This document shows, in pieces, positions 42,065 to 50,596 of a stretch of DNA of 64,000 nt (positions within the stretch are counted from its first letter, which is position 1; each line of letters begins with the position of its first letter). The stretch is from Phycisphaerales bacterium (GTDB lineage Bacteria; Planctomycetota; Phycisphaerae; Phycisphaerales; UBA5793), in the NCBI GenBank assembly GCA_020852515.1, contig JADZAS010000036.1:1-64000 (forward strand), given 5' to 3'. Position numbers and translations under genes: made by a program. Under the pieces are notes generated by a model. It was not told where the DNA came from and did not search any database. It was given only the letters and a program-made list of their open reading frames with translations.

Positions 42065-43897
42065 GTGCAAAGCGTCCGGGACCATCTCGCTCGCCACTCG
42101 TTCCGCAACCTCTTCATCGAGGAGTTGGGATGGGACATTGCATCCGGCGACGCGGTAGCAATCGCAGGTTCTACGTCGTTTGCGCTCCGACGGATTGCAC
42201 ACAAGCGAGGGGTTCAGGCGTTCACTTGCGAACTGACGCCCCAACAGTTGACCGATCGGAAGCTCCTCCGCACCATCGAATCTCAGCTGTCTCAGCAGGC
42301 GGTGGAGCATGTCGCCATCTACTTCTGTGAACACCTCCGACAACAGTGCTGGCAATGGGCCGCCGTCGGCCCCTCGGGCAAGCGACTGCGACATCGCGAG
42401 CACCCGTTTACCAGTCGGGTTCCGTCTGACAAAGTCGTCGCGAGGATTCAGGCACTCGCGATTGAATTTGAAGCAGAGGACGCAACGACGCTGTCGGACG
42501 TGTCTGCCCGGCTCAGAACCTCTTTCGATAATGATCCGGAGTTCTCCAGCTTCTTTCGAGGTGCCCGTTGGCGGGTGCTCAGCGACGCGCTGCACCGGCG
42601 CTGGCTGCAGACTCAGACAGATGCGGACCTGAACGCCTTTCTCACGATCCACCTGCCATTGCTCCCCTGGGCGGCAAAGAAGTTCGCTCCGCGACGGATG
42701 GAACAGGAGGACGCCGCCGCAGTCGCGTTCTTCGCGCTGCGCAGGGCTGCCCAGCAGTTCGACGCTGACCACGGTGCGCAGTTTTCAACATACGCCACAA
42801 AGGCGATGATGCAATGGATCGGACGACTCGCACCTGTCTACACCGATTTGATCAAGTGTCGGAGTCATCGGTGCCGGATATTCCGGCAATGCGAGCGGCA
42901 AGCCGAACGGCTTGCCGTCACCTCGGGAGAGTGGCGTGGTCGCCGCCTGCTCGAGTTGCTGACGATTCGTAGGACGACTCAGCCCGCCAGCGTGTTCCGC
43001 GCTGTGCGGCACATCGGCTCGTTCGACGACCGGTCAGCGCCGTTCCGACGCATGCTGAATGAGCGGCCAGACGACGCCCCCACTCCTCTTGAGCGAATGC
43101 TGCACGAAGAGCGAGTCGCGCGAATCCCTGCCGTCCTGGCAGGTCTGCCCGCCCGCGATGCCGCCATCGTGCAACAGCGGTTCGGACTAGGTGGAAGCGG
43201 CGTGAAGGCAACTCTTGAGCAGATTGGAACCGCGCATCGCCTGACCAAGGAGGGTGTGCGCCTGATACTGCTGCGGGTCATTGACGACTTGCGCGAGCTG
43301 TTCGACGAGCCCACTGAGAGCGAAATCACGAATCGTGCCGCGTGGACGCCAATGTCACTGGCAGGCCGCGATCTACTCGCGCCACTGCTTGCGGTTCCTG
43401 GTGCGGACGTCACCCCGATCCCGAGAGAACGGGCGATGCCCATCGCTTCTCGGCCCGCCACATACACGCTCACCCTTCAAGCCGGTCCGGTACCCAAGCT
43501 CTTTGACGGCATGCTCGCGCCGCACCTGGCCAACGGTACTGAGCATCCAGCTGTCTTGGGCGTCACGGACAATGGTCGATCGATTGCGTCGGCCGACAGT
43601 GCTGCGAACCCCGGAGACAGCGACATCGACCGAGTTCAGACCGCGCTTCAAGCCGCCGCTGCAGTTGGCGGTATGCTGGTCACAGAACTCATCACGACAC
43701 TGGGGATCAACGGTGGACGCGTCAGAGCGGCCGTGCATGGCCTCGCCAAGTCCGGCGAAGCAGAGCGCGGCCCAGACCTACGTTGGCGGCTTGTCACGCG
43801 AAAGGGCGCCTCGATGGCCCCACCCTGCACACCGCCATTAACTCGATCCAACCATTCCACCACGCCTCTGCCATCGCTATTCGACGCGCACTCCTGA
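42065..43897 (+). CDS. Sigma-70-like protein with a methyltransferase-associated N-terminal domain
   Basis: 610 residues with four visible parts. Residues 1-155 (FRNLFIEELGWDI, LRRIAHKRGVQAFTCEL, EAEDATTLSDVSARL) align by eye with residues 1-165 of the adjacent methyltransferase. Residues 188-255 match sigma-70 region 2 (LNAFLTIHLPLLPWAAKKF, AAQQFDADHGAQFSTYATKA). Residues 343-412 match region 4 (AVLAGLPARDAAIVQQRFGL, LEQIGTAHRLTKEGVRLIL). Residues 530-582 look like a winged helix (LVTELITTLGINGGRVRAAV). Thus a sigma-factor core sits in a defence operon between helicase and methyltransferase genes. It could direct transcription of this operon, or use the fold to bind promoter-like DNA as a specificity subunit. 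Confidence 0.78.
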   Translation: MQSVRDHLARHSFRNLFIEELGWDIASGDAVAIAGSTSFALRRIAHKRGVQAFTCELTPQQLTDRKLLRTIESQLSQQAVEHVAIYFCEHLRQQCWQWAAVGPSGKRLRHREHPFTSRVPSDKVVARIQALAIEFEAEDATTLSDVSARLRTSFDNDPEFSSFFRGARWRVLSDALHRRWLQTQTDADLNAFLTIHLPLLPWAAKKFAPRRMEQEDAAAVAFFALRRAAQQFDADHGAQFSTYATKAMMQWIGRLAPVYTDLIKCRSHRCRIFRQCERQAERLAVTSGEWRGRRLLELLTIRRTTQPASVFRAVRHIGSFDDRSAPFRRMLNERPDDAPTPLERMLHEERVARIPAVLAGLPARDAAIVQQRFGLGGSGVKATLEQIGTAHRLTKEGVRLILLRVIDDLRELFDEPTESEITNRAAWTPMSLAGRDLLAPLLAVPGADVTPIPRERAMPIASRPATYTLTLQAGPVPKLFDGMLAPHLANGTEHPAVLGVTDNGRSIASADSAANPGDSDIDRVQTALQAAAAVGGMLVTELITTLGINGGRVRAAVHGLAKSGEAERGPDLRWRLVTRKGASMAPPCTPPLTRSNHSTTPLPSLFDAHS

Positions 43898-43917
43898 ATG
43901 CCCGGGGCACATCCGCC

Positions 43918-46900
43918 ATGACCCATACCGCCATCGATCCTGAGCCTATTCGTCGCCTGCTCGATGAGCATGACTTCGTGGCGCTGTTTCGCGAGCACCT
44001 GGGCTGGGATCGTCACGACCACGCGATCGACATTCCCGTTGGTACGCACGCCTTCCGTCTCGGAGCCGTTGCCGAGAAGCGCAACTTCGCGGTCTTCGAG
44101 TGCACTCCTGATGCCCGTGGCCGTGTGCCCGATCGCGCCAGCCGCGATGCGATCGAACGCGTTCTCGCCAAGACCGCCCACGAGCACCTCGTGATCTTCG
44201 CCGACAAAGATCGTCGCCACCAGGTCTGGATGTGGGTCCGTCGCGTGCCCGGCAAACCCGCCAGTCAGCAGTCCTACGAGTGGTTCAAGGGCCAGCCCAC
44301 GGGCCAGATTCTGCAGCGCGTCTTGCCAACACTCGCCATTGCCTTTGACGACGATGACGCCACGACCCTTCCCGACGTGCGAGCGAAGGTCGCCGCGGCG
44401 TTTGATGTGGAGAAGGTCACCAAGAAGTTCTTCGAGCGATTCCAGAAGGAGCACGCGGCGTTCCACAAGTTCATCGAGGGCATTCAAGTCGCCGCCGACC
44501 GCGACTGGTACGCCTCGGTAATGCTGAACCGGTTGATGTTCTGCTATTTCATCCAGAAGAAGGGATTACTCGACGGCGATCGTGGCTATTTGCGCAACCG
44601 CCTCACCCGCCTTCAGTCCACCAAGGGCAAAGACAAGTTCTGGACGTTCTACCAGCACTTTCTCCTGCGCCTGTTCCACGAGGGTCTCAGCACAAAGCCC
44701 GGCCAGCGCTCCAAGGACTTGGACGCGATGATCGGCCGGATCCCGTACCTCAACGGCGGCCTGTTTGACATCCACGAGATCGAGGAGCGGTACGGCGACA
44801 TCCAGATCCCGGACACCGCGTTCGAAAAGCTCTTCAAGTTCTTCGACGAGTACCGGTGGCACCTCGACGAGCGGCCTCTGCGCGAGAACAACGAGATCAA
44901 CCCCGATGTTCTCGGCTACATTTTCGAGAAGTACATCAACCAGAAGCAGATGGGTGCCTACTACACCAAGGAGGACATCACCGGGTACATCTCACAGAAC
45001 ACGATCATCCCCTACATCCTTGATCAGGCGGTGGCGAGCTGCACGATCGCGTTCGTGCCGCCCAACGCCCCGACCGCCGGCGGTTCCGTCTGGCGGCTTC
45101 TCCAGAATGAGCCCGACCGCTACATCCACGAGCCCGTCCGGCGCGGCGTTATCGATGACGCCGGCAGCGCAATGCCGCTGCCGGCGAAGATCGCGGTCGG
45201 AGTTGGCGATGTGTCCAAGCGGAGCGGATGGAACAAGCCGGCCACAGCCCCCTTCGGCCTGCCGACCGAGACGTGGCGCGAGCATGTCGCCAGGCGGGAG
45301 CGGTGCCTGGATCTGCGGAAACGACTCGCCGCCGGAGAGGTGTCCACAGTTAACGACCTGGTAACCCAGAACCTCGACATCCGGCAGTTCGCGGCGGATG
45401 TCGTTGAGCGCTGCGAAGGGCCGGACCTTCTCCGAGCGGTGTGGAGGGCCGTCGAGTCCGTCACCGTGCTCGACCCGACTTGCGGTTCCGGGGCGTTCCT
45501 GTTCGCGGCCCTGAATGTCTTGGAGCCGCTGTACGAGGCATGCCTTGACCGCATGGGTGGCTTCCTTGACACGCTGGCCCGAGATGCCGCGGCGGCTGGC
45601 GAAGGAAAGGGGCGCGCCCCAGCCCCGGACACGTTCGCGGACTTTCGCCGCATCCTGGACCGCGTTGGGGACCATCCGAACCGCCGTTACTTCATCTTGA
45701 AGTCCATCATCGTCAACAACCTCTACGGCGTGGACATCATGGAGGAGGCATGTGAGATATGCAAACTTCGGCTGTTCCTGAAGCTTGTCGCTCAGGTAGA
45801 GGAGGGCTTGATTGAGCGGATCGAGCCGCTGCCGGACATCGACTTCAACATCCGAGCCGGCAACACGCTGGTTGGGTTCGCCAATCTTGACGCCGTGCGT
45901 TCCGCTCTTGCGGGCCGTTTGGACTTCGGTGGAGAGTTCGATCGCATCTCGGAGGAGGCCACTGATGCCGCCACTGAGTTCGAGCGGTTCCGCCGCGCCC
46001 AAACGGACTACAACACAGATGCTGTCGCACTCGCTGCAATCAAGCAGGGGCTCCGCCAGCGGTTTCGGACGCTCGAGTGCTCGCTGAACACACTTCTCGC
46101 TGGCGACTACGGCGTCCGCGTAGACCGCGAGGGCGCTCTTGATCGGTGGCACGCGCGATATCAGCCTTTCCACTGGAGCGTCGATTTCCATGCAATCATG
46201 GCCACCGGTGGCTTTTGTGCCATCATTGGCAATCCCCCGTACATCGAGCTGAAGGAACTGAAGGATTACACCGTGAAGGGGTACTCTACGGAGTCCGCGG
46301 GGAACCTCTATGCGCTCGTAATCGAGCAGTGTCTGCGTCTGCTGCGCCGCGATGGACGTCTGGGAATGATCGTGCCGGTGTCTTCGATCTCAACAGAGCG
46401 TTATGAGGCGCTCCAAGACCTGCTCACCTCACGCACGCTGTGGTACAGCGCCTACGACGACAGGCCGTCACGACTGTTTGACGGGCTAGAGCACATTCGC
46501 CTCACAATCCATCTTGCTGCTCCAGGCGAGGCCGCGCCGTCTCTCGCTTCCACGCGATACCACAAATGGGCAGCCACAGAGCGACCGACACTGTTCGAAC
46601 GACTGTCGTATGTGGCGTCAGCACCGTGTCTGGTTCCCGGCACACTGCCCAAGCTCAACTACGAGTTTGAGCGGTCCATCATCGCTCGCCTACAGACGCC
46701 GCGACGTCGCATGGCGGAGTTCATCACCCGAAATGGGAAGCACTCGATCTATTACTCTCGCAAAGTTGGCTACTTTCTCCAGGTTCTGAATTTTGAGCCC
46801 GAGGTGCGAGACGGAAAGGGCGATCGCCGTCCACCTTCAGAGTTCAAAGAGCTGACGTTTCGGACACGAGGCGAAGCCGACGCTGTTTTGTGCTGTCTGA

Positions 46901-47274
46901 ACTCAAACCTGTTCTACTGGTTCGTTACCGTGTTCTCTGATTGCAGGCACCTCAACCGGAGGGAGGTTGAGACTTTCCCCTTCGACTTGGGCTCTCTGTC
47001 GGAAGCACAAATGGAAGAGGCGCACACCCTCGCTCGGGCGTTGATGAGCGACCTGCGTGCACATTCCGAGCATCGCCGCATGAAGTTCAAGCACGACGAC
47101 CTGACTGTGCAGTGCATCATCCCCAAGCGAAGCAAGGCCCTGATCGACAGGATCGACTTGTGGCTGGGGGACGTGCTCGGACTCTCCGTGTCAGAGGTGG
47201 ACTTTGTCATGAACTACGATGTGAAGTACCGGATGGGAGAGTCTGCCACGGAAGATGAGGAGACCGAGGAGTGA
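43918..47274 (+). CDS. Eco57I-class N6-adenine DNA methyltransferase
   Basis: 1118 residues. Residues 1-165 are the domain shared with the neighbouring sigma-like protein (FVALFREHLGWDR, AVAEKRNFAVFECT, DDDDATTLPDV). The middle has MGAYYTKEDITGYIS (about 345), then motif I TVLDPTCGSGAFLFAALNVL (about 516) and motif IV IIGNPPYIELKE (about 771), the order of gamma-class enzymes such as Eco57I, PglX and type IIG. The C-terminus probably holds target recognition. No clear nuclease motif is visible, so restriction would come from the helicase/PLD partner. A start at 43918 is preferred; the frame extends to 43783 only through the upstream gene. Confidence 0.85.
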   Translation: MTHTAIDPEPIRRLLDEHDFVALFREHLGWDRHDHAIDIPVGTHAFRLGAVAEKRNFAVFECTPDARGRVPDRASRDAIERVLAKTAHEHLVIFADKDRRHQVWMWVRRVPGKPASQQSYEWFKGQPTGQILQRVLPTLAIAFDDDDATTLPDVRAKVAAAFDVEKVTKKFFERFQKEHAAFHKFIEGIQVAADRDWYASVMLNRLMFCYFIQKKGLLDGDRGYLRNRLTRLQSTKGKDKFWTFYQHFLLRLFHEGLSTKPGQRSKDLDAMIGRIPYLNGGLFDIHEIEERYGDIQIPDTAFEKLFKFFDEYRWHLDERPLRENNEINPDVLGYIFEKYINQKQMGAYYTKEDITGYISQNTIIPYILDQAVASCTIAFVPPNAPTAGGSVWRLLQNEPDRYIHEPVRRGVIDDAGSAMPLPAKIAVGVGDVSKRSGWNKPATAPFGLPTETWREHVARRERCLDLRKRLAAGEVSTVNDLVTQNLDIRQFAADVVERCEGPDLLRAVWRAVESVTVLDPTCGSGAFLFAALNVLEPLYEACLDRMGGFLDTLARDAAAAGEGKGRAPAPDTFADFRRILDRVGDHPNRRYFILKSIIVNNLYGVDIMEEACEICKLRLFLKLVAQVEEGLIERIEPLPDIDFNIRAGNTLVGFANLDAVRSALAGRLDFGGEFDRISEEATDAATEFERFRRAQTDYNTDAVALAAIKQGLRQRFRTLECSLNTLLAGDYGVRVDREGALDRWHARYQPFHWSVDFHAIMATGGFCAIIGNPPYIELKELKDYTVKGYSTESAGNLYALVIEQCLRLLRRDGRLGMIVPVSSISTERYEALQDLLTSRTLWYSAYDDRPSRLFDGLEHIRLTIHLAAPGEAAPSLASTRYHKWAATERPTLFERLSYVASAPCLVPGTLPKLNYEFERSIIARLQTPRRRMAEFITRNGKHSIYYSRKVGYFLQVLNFEPEVRDGKGDRRPPSEFKELTFRTRGEADAVLCCLNSNLFYWFVTVFSDCRHLNRREVETFPFDLGSLSEAQMEEAHTLARALMSDLRAHSEHRRMKFKHDDLTVQCIIPKRSKALIDRIDLWLGDVLGLSVSEVDFVMNYDVKYRMGESATEDEETEE

Positions 47275-47304
47275 ATCAGAACAACCCACAAGACGTGTCC
47301 ATGC

Positions 47305-47855
47305 ATGGCCTTTGAGTCTCTTCTGGAAGAGATCGACGCCGAGGTCGATTTGGTGAACAAGGTCGGCTCGCGGTCCTTCGAGGGACGCGACTATGACCGG
47401 GCCAAGGAAGCCCTCGCCCCGGGCCGGCATCCTGATCGCATTCCGCGACAAGGTGGCCGCGCTGCGTGCGGAGTGGCAGACCATCGCCGCTGTCGCGGAG
47501 CAGGAGGAGGACGAGGAGACCAAGACCGCCCGGCGAAACCTTGGCAGGCTCCGCAACGGCCTCCGAACCCCGGAGGCCGCGTATCGGGAGCCCATCCTAT
47601 GGGTGCTGCAGAGCATGGGGGGCTCGGGCAAGGCCGCTGACGTGCTGGAGAAGGTCGGCCAAATCATGAAGCCCAAGCTCCAATCGGTTGAATTCGAGCC
47701 ACTCGCGTCGGGGCCGGAGAACCCGCGCTGGCGGAACGCCGCAATGGGCCAGGAACACGATGGTGAAGGAGGGCCTGTTGAAATCGGATTCCCCTCGCGG
47801 AATTTGGGAGGTCACCCCGATGGGCGCAAGCACAGTGTCGACCAGTCCCCCTTGA
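47305..47855 (+). pseudogene. Winged-helix (Mrr_N-like) protein with two frameshifts
   Basis: Three frames together encode one plausible protein. Frame 1 from 47305: MAFESLLEEIDAEV ... DYDRAKEAL. After a CCCC run near 47422 the frame shifts to RAGILIAFRDKVAALR ... PENPRWRNAAM. Near 47746 it shifts back to ARNTMVKEGLLKSDSPRGIW, ending at 47855. The C-terminal half is the winged helix seen at the N-terminus of Mrr-type proteins. One base gained and one lost would explain both breaks. It is either a recent pseudogene or an assembly error; its place 30 bp after the methyltransferase implies it was part of the operon. Confidence 0.68.
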
Positions 47856-47872
47856 AGGCATAGGAGTCCGGA

Positions 47873-49171
47873 ATGGCAGGCCACCCACTCGGACAGGAAC
47901 GCCTCACCGGAAGCAATTGGCGGGCATTCCCCGCGATGACGACGGTCGGGTTCTACGACTCCTTTGCCCAATACATTGAGCTCAGCACGGTTAGCTCGGA
48001 CGATCTCCGGATCGCACTTGCTGGCACAGACCCCACGATCGGCGTGCGGGTATTGCCGCTTCTGGTTCACGAACTGCAGCATTGGAGTGACCATATCTCG
48101 ACGCTGGCAGGCCGCGTGCGGCTGGTGCGAGCCATCGAGGCAATGGAGGCACGCGTCGCGGATGATCCGACCCAGCTTTGGCGCATCATCGAACACCTGC
48201 GAGCGGCTGAAGCGCACTACTTCGACACGTACTATCAGACCATCAACTCCCTCAGCCCCGGCGATGATGGGCCAACGCGGCCATGGGCTTGGGAGCTCAG
48301 CTCCGGAATGCGGTTCAACCATGATGGTCGTCTCGCCAAAGAGCGGCCCATCTTCTTTACGCGCTTCGCGTGGCCCGACGGAACCATTGCGTGCAGGGTG
48401 CCTTTCTCCGTGTCCGCGCTGCTCGAGGCCAAGGCAATGGCGGCTGAGCTGTCGATGCACATCGCTGCTGCATCGAGGCTGCCGAAGGACGATGCCCTCG
48501 TCGAAATGGCGGTGGCATCCAACCTTCGAGTCGACCGCTTGTACGACCCACGCGTCGCGGTCTATAGCGCCGGCGCACACTTGATCGGTAACGTTGTTGG
48601 TCTCAGCGACGCCATGCGGGCATTCACCCTGGCAAGCCAACTGGCCCACGTGTGTCTTGACCTGCCGTCCTCAATGTTTGAGAGGCTCGTAATCCCTGAA
48701 TCGTTTGCACCGTGGAAGGACCGCCTCGAGGGCGCAATCGCATCTCGAGACCGGAGCTTTGCGTTCTTGGTGCTCACGCACCACGGCGATGAAGCTCCAA
48801 TCGGGACTCCTGATCAGTGGCTCGAAGAGACAGTTCGCCGCGGAGGTCTTCCGTCCTTGGCGGACATCAGGCGCGAATCCACAGCAGAATGCGCCCGCCT
48901 TCGCTCGGGTGCAGCAGCCGGTCGCTTTGAGCAGCGTCTCCAGCATCTGTGGATCCAAGGCGAGGCGATTCGACAGTCGCATGGCTACACGGACAGCTTT
49001 GGCAGCGTCGGCGGCGACGTGCCCCTCCCACCCGTGTACTGCAATGATCTTGCTTGGGTGCTGCCTGGGCATCTAAAGGGAACGACCGCCGAGGACGTCG
49101 AGAGGTGGTGGCTGTCGTGCAACCGACTCGCCCAGCAGTTTCAAGATCTTCGTCGCGCCTGCGGCGTGTAG
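47873..49171 (+). CDS. Putative HExxH metallopeptidase
   Basis: 432 residues. LLVHELQHWSDHIS (about residue 65) contains HELQH, the zinc-binding HExxH motif. LLEAKAMAAEL (about 185) could supply a third, glutamate ligand. There is no signal peptide or membrane segment, so it would act in the cytoplasm. No family is named with confidence. AGGAG lies upstream. It is last in the defence-like operon, 17 bp after the winged-helix pseudogene. Cytoplasmic zinc proteases in such loci can cleave repressors or effectors; the neighbouring sigma-like protein makes a protease-regulator pair a reasonable idea, but this is inference. Confidence 0.6.
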   Translation: MAGHPLGQERLTGSNWRAFPAMTTVGFYDSFAQYIELSTVSSDDLRIALAGTDPTIGVRVLPLLVHELQHWSDHISTLAGRVRLVRAIEAMEARVADDPTQLWRIIEHLRAAEAHYFDTYYQTINSLSPGDDGPTRPWAWELSSGMRFNHDGRLAKERPIFFTRFAWPDGTIACRVPFSVSALLEAKAMAAELSMHIAAASRLPKDDALVEMAVASNLRVDRLYDPRVAVYSAGAHLIGNVVGLSDAMRAFTLASQLAHVCLDLPSSMFERLVIPESFAPWKDRLEGAIASRDRSFAFLVLTHHGDEAPIGTPDQWLEETVRRGGLPSLADIRRESTAECARLRSGAAAGRFEQRLQHLWIQGEAIRQSHGYTDSFGSVGGDVPLPPVYCNDLAWVLPGHLKGTTAEDVERWWLSCNRLAQQFQDLRRACGV

Positions 49172-49421
49172 CGATCGGGCGGCTCAAGCGGCTCGTCCAG
49201 CAGCAGCGGCTCATCGTCCGGGAGCAAATCCAGCGGGTCGTCCTCATTCTCGACCTCTGAATCGATGTCCGGATCGTCCTCCGCGTCCGGCAGCGGCTCG
49301 GGCAGCATGAGCGGGTCGAGCTCCAGCAGCGGTGGTACGGGGACGTTCTCGATTTGATGGCACACGCAACATAGCCGGCGCTCAGGGAGCGCACAAGCGT
49401 TGTGACCTGCATCTCTGACGC

Positions 49422-49928
49422 CTAACGAAGCTCCTTGAATAGCAGCATGGCATCAGTCCCACTTCCCCAGTACCCGCCCAGCCTTGCCCCAATCCGAAAG
49501 CCCAAGTGCTGAAAAAACCCCACCGTCTCGCGAAACCCAGCTGCGCTGAGTGTGGACCCGTTTGGAACGGTGTCCGGGTCGGTGGTCTTCAGCGATACCA
49601 CTTGCTGGGTGCAAACAGTGTCCATCGCAGCAACGACAAGCTGTCGGCCAATCCCTCGCCGCGTGCTCTGCGGATCAACAGCCATCCACAGCAGTTCCAT
49701 CTCGAATGCATGTGCAACCCACACCAGGAATCCTACGAGTCTGCCGTCTTCCTCAAACACGCGGCTCGGAAGCGCAAGAAAGTCTGCCTTAACCAGGGGA
49801 TACGCATCTCGAAGATAGTGGGTTGGCCATGCCGCGAGGATTCGCAGTACGTCGCCAACATCGCCTTGGTTCCCGGGCCTGATCACCGCTCTGACACCTC
49901 GATGCCGATATGGGTGCGATTTGGACAC
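49422..49928 (-). CDS. GNAT-family N-acetyltransferase
   Basis: 168 residues. The acetyl-CoA motif A reads LLWMAVDPQSTRRGIGRQLV, with R-R-G-I-G-R in the usual position, then motif B AGFRETVGFFQHLGF. Substrate unknown; as the downstream partner of a cyclodipeptide synthase candidate it may tailor the peptide product or confer self-protection. The ATG at 49928 overlaps the synthase by 46 bp; a GTG at 49886, overlapping its stop as GTGA, is an equally good start and begins exactly at the first strand of the fold. Confidence 0.8.
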   Translation of the reverse strand: MSKSHPYRHRGVRAVIRPGNQGDVGDVLRILAAWPTHYLRDAYPLVKADFLALPSRVFEEDGRLVGFLVWVAHAFEMELLWMAVDPQSTRRGIGRQLVVAAMDTVCTQQVVSLKTTDPDTVPNGSTLSAAGFRETVGFFQHLGFRIGARLGGYWGSGTDAMLLFKELR

Positions 49929-50596
49929 GCGACAGGAATCCCGGGAAATGCGCCCTCTGAGATCAGCTGCATGAGTTCGAGATCGCGCCCGGGATACACC
50001 TCAATCATGTACCCGCTCTGGTACAACCACATGAACATGGCCAACTCTTCAACCATGTATTGCAACCACAGGCGGCGGCGTGGGGCATCATCCAAGTCAG
50101 ACCGCTTGCCACGCCGCTCAAGGTAATCCCGTGATGCCTCCTCAACCGCCATTGCGAATCGTGGGGTCACCGTGATGAATGCCGAGAGGTCGTGCCGTAG
50201 CCGCTTGTACTCGATCGTCTGCAACGTCTCTTCCCAGTTGAGCAGGCGGACGCGTGCGTTGGCCCCTAACCGAGCAACAATGTCATCTAGACGTCGGCGA
50301 AAACGAGGTAGGCCAGCGCGGGCTTCGCCCTCGGCCACCACCTCCGGCAGCGCTTTCTCCGCCATGATGTTCCACCGATCCGGAAAGCTCCCCTCGACGA
50401 TGAGCACGTCATCCGATCGTGCGCAAACCCAGTTCACGATCTGCTCCAGGCGAGCGCGGTTGACCGACGATGTGGAGGGACTCAGTCCAATCCAGCAATT
50501 GAACCTCTCGCCATTCAGGAATCGTGAGACGAGACGCCCGTGAGTCTCCGACTGAATCACTTGAACCTGGGGAGATGGTGACGCCGTGTCAATCAT
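49883..50596 (-). CDS. tRNA-dependent cyclodipeptide synthase, XYP-type candidate
   Basis: 237 residues. Cyclodipeptide synthases use two aminoacyl-tRNAs to make a cyclic dipeptide. Matches to the family: FNCWIGLSPSTS with the catalytic Ser after Gly-Leu; a long central helix region with basic residues (FRRRLDDIVARLG); QYMVEELAMF with Tyr and Glu four apart, as in Y178/E182 of AlbC; and MIEVYPGRDL, where Tyr-Pro corresponds to the Y202/P203 pair that defines the XYP subfamily. Position 40 is Thr rather than Asn, again XYP-like. The start at 50596 overlaps the previous stop by 8 bp. Product not predictable. Confidence 0.72.
   Translation of the reverse strand: MIDTASPSPQVQVIQSETHGRLVSRFLNGERFNCWIGLSPSTSSVNRARLEQIVNWVCARSDDVLIVEGSFPDRWNIMAEKALPEVVAEGEARAGLPRFRRRLDDIVARLGANARVRLLNWEETLQTIEYKRLRHDLSAFITVTPRFAMAVEEASRDYLERRGKRSDLDDAPRRRLWLQYMVEELAMFMWLYQSGYMIEVYPGRDLELMQLISEGAFPGIPVACPNRTHIGIEVSER

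Noticed and set aside
42065-43897. Housekeeping or ECF sigma factor
   Set aside because: The protein is 610 residues with an N-terminal domain shared with the methyltransferase and a C-terminal winged helix, and sits 2 bp behind a defence helicase gene.
37325-47274. Calling the defence operon BREX or DISARM
   Set aside because: The methyltransferase and helicase are reminiscent, but PglZ, BrxC-type ATPase, DrmA and DUF1998 (DrmB) proteins are absent from the locus.
49141-49365. Acidic 74-codon frame on the minus strand, GTG start
   Set aside because: Asp/Glu/Pro/Leu-rich, overlaps the end of the HExxH gene, no ribosome binding site; probably compositional. Kept only as a weak possibility in the 49172-49421 gap.
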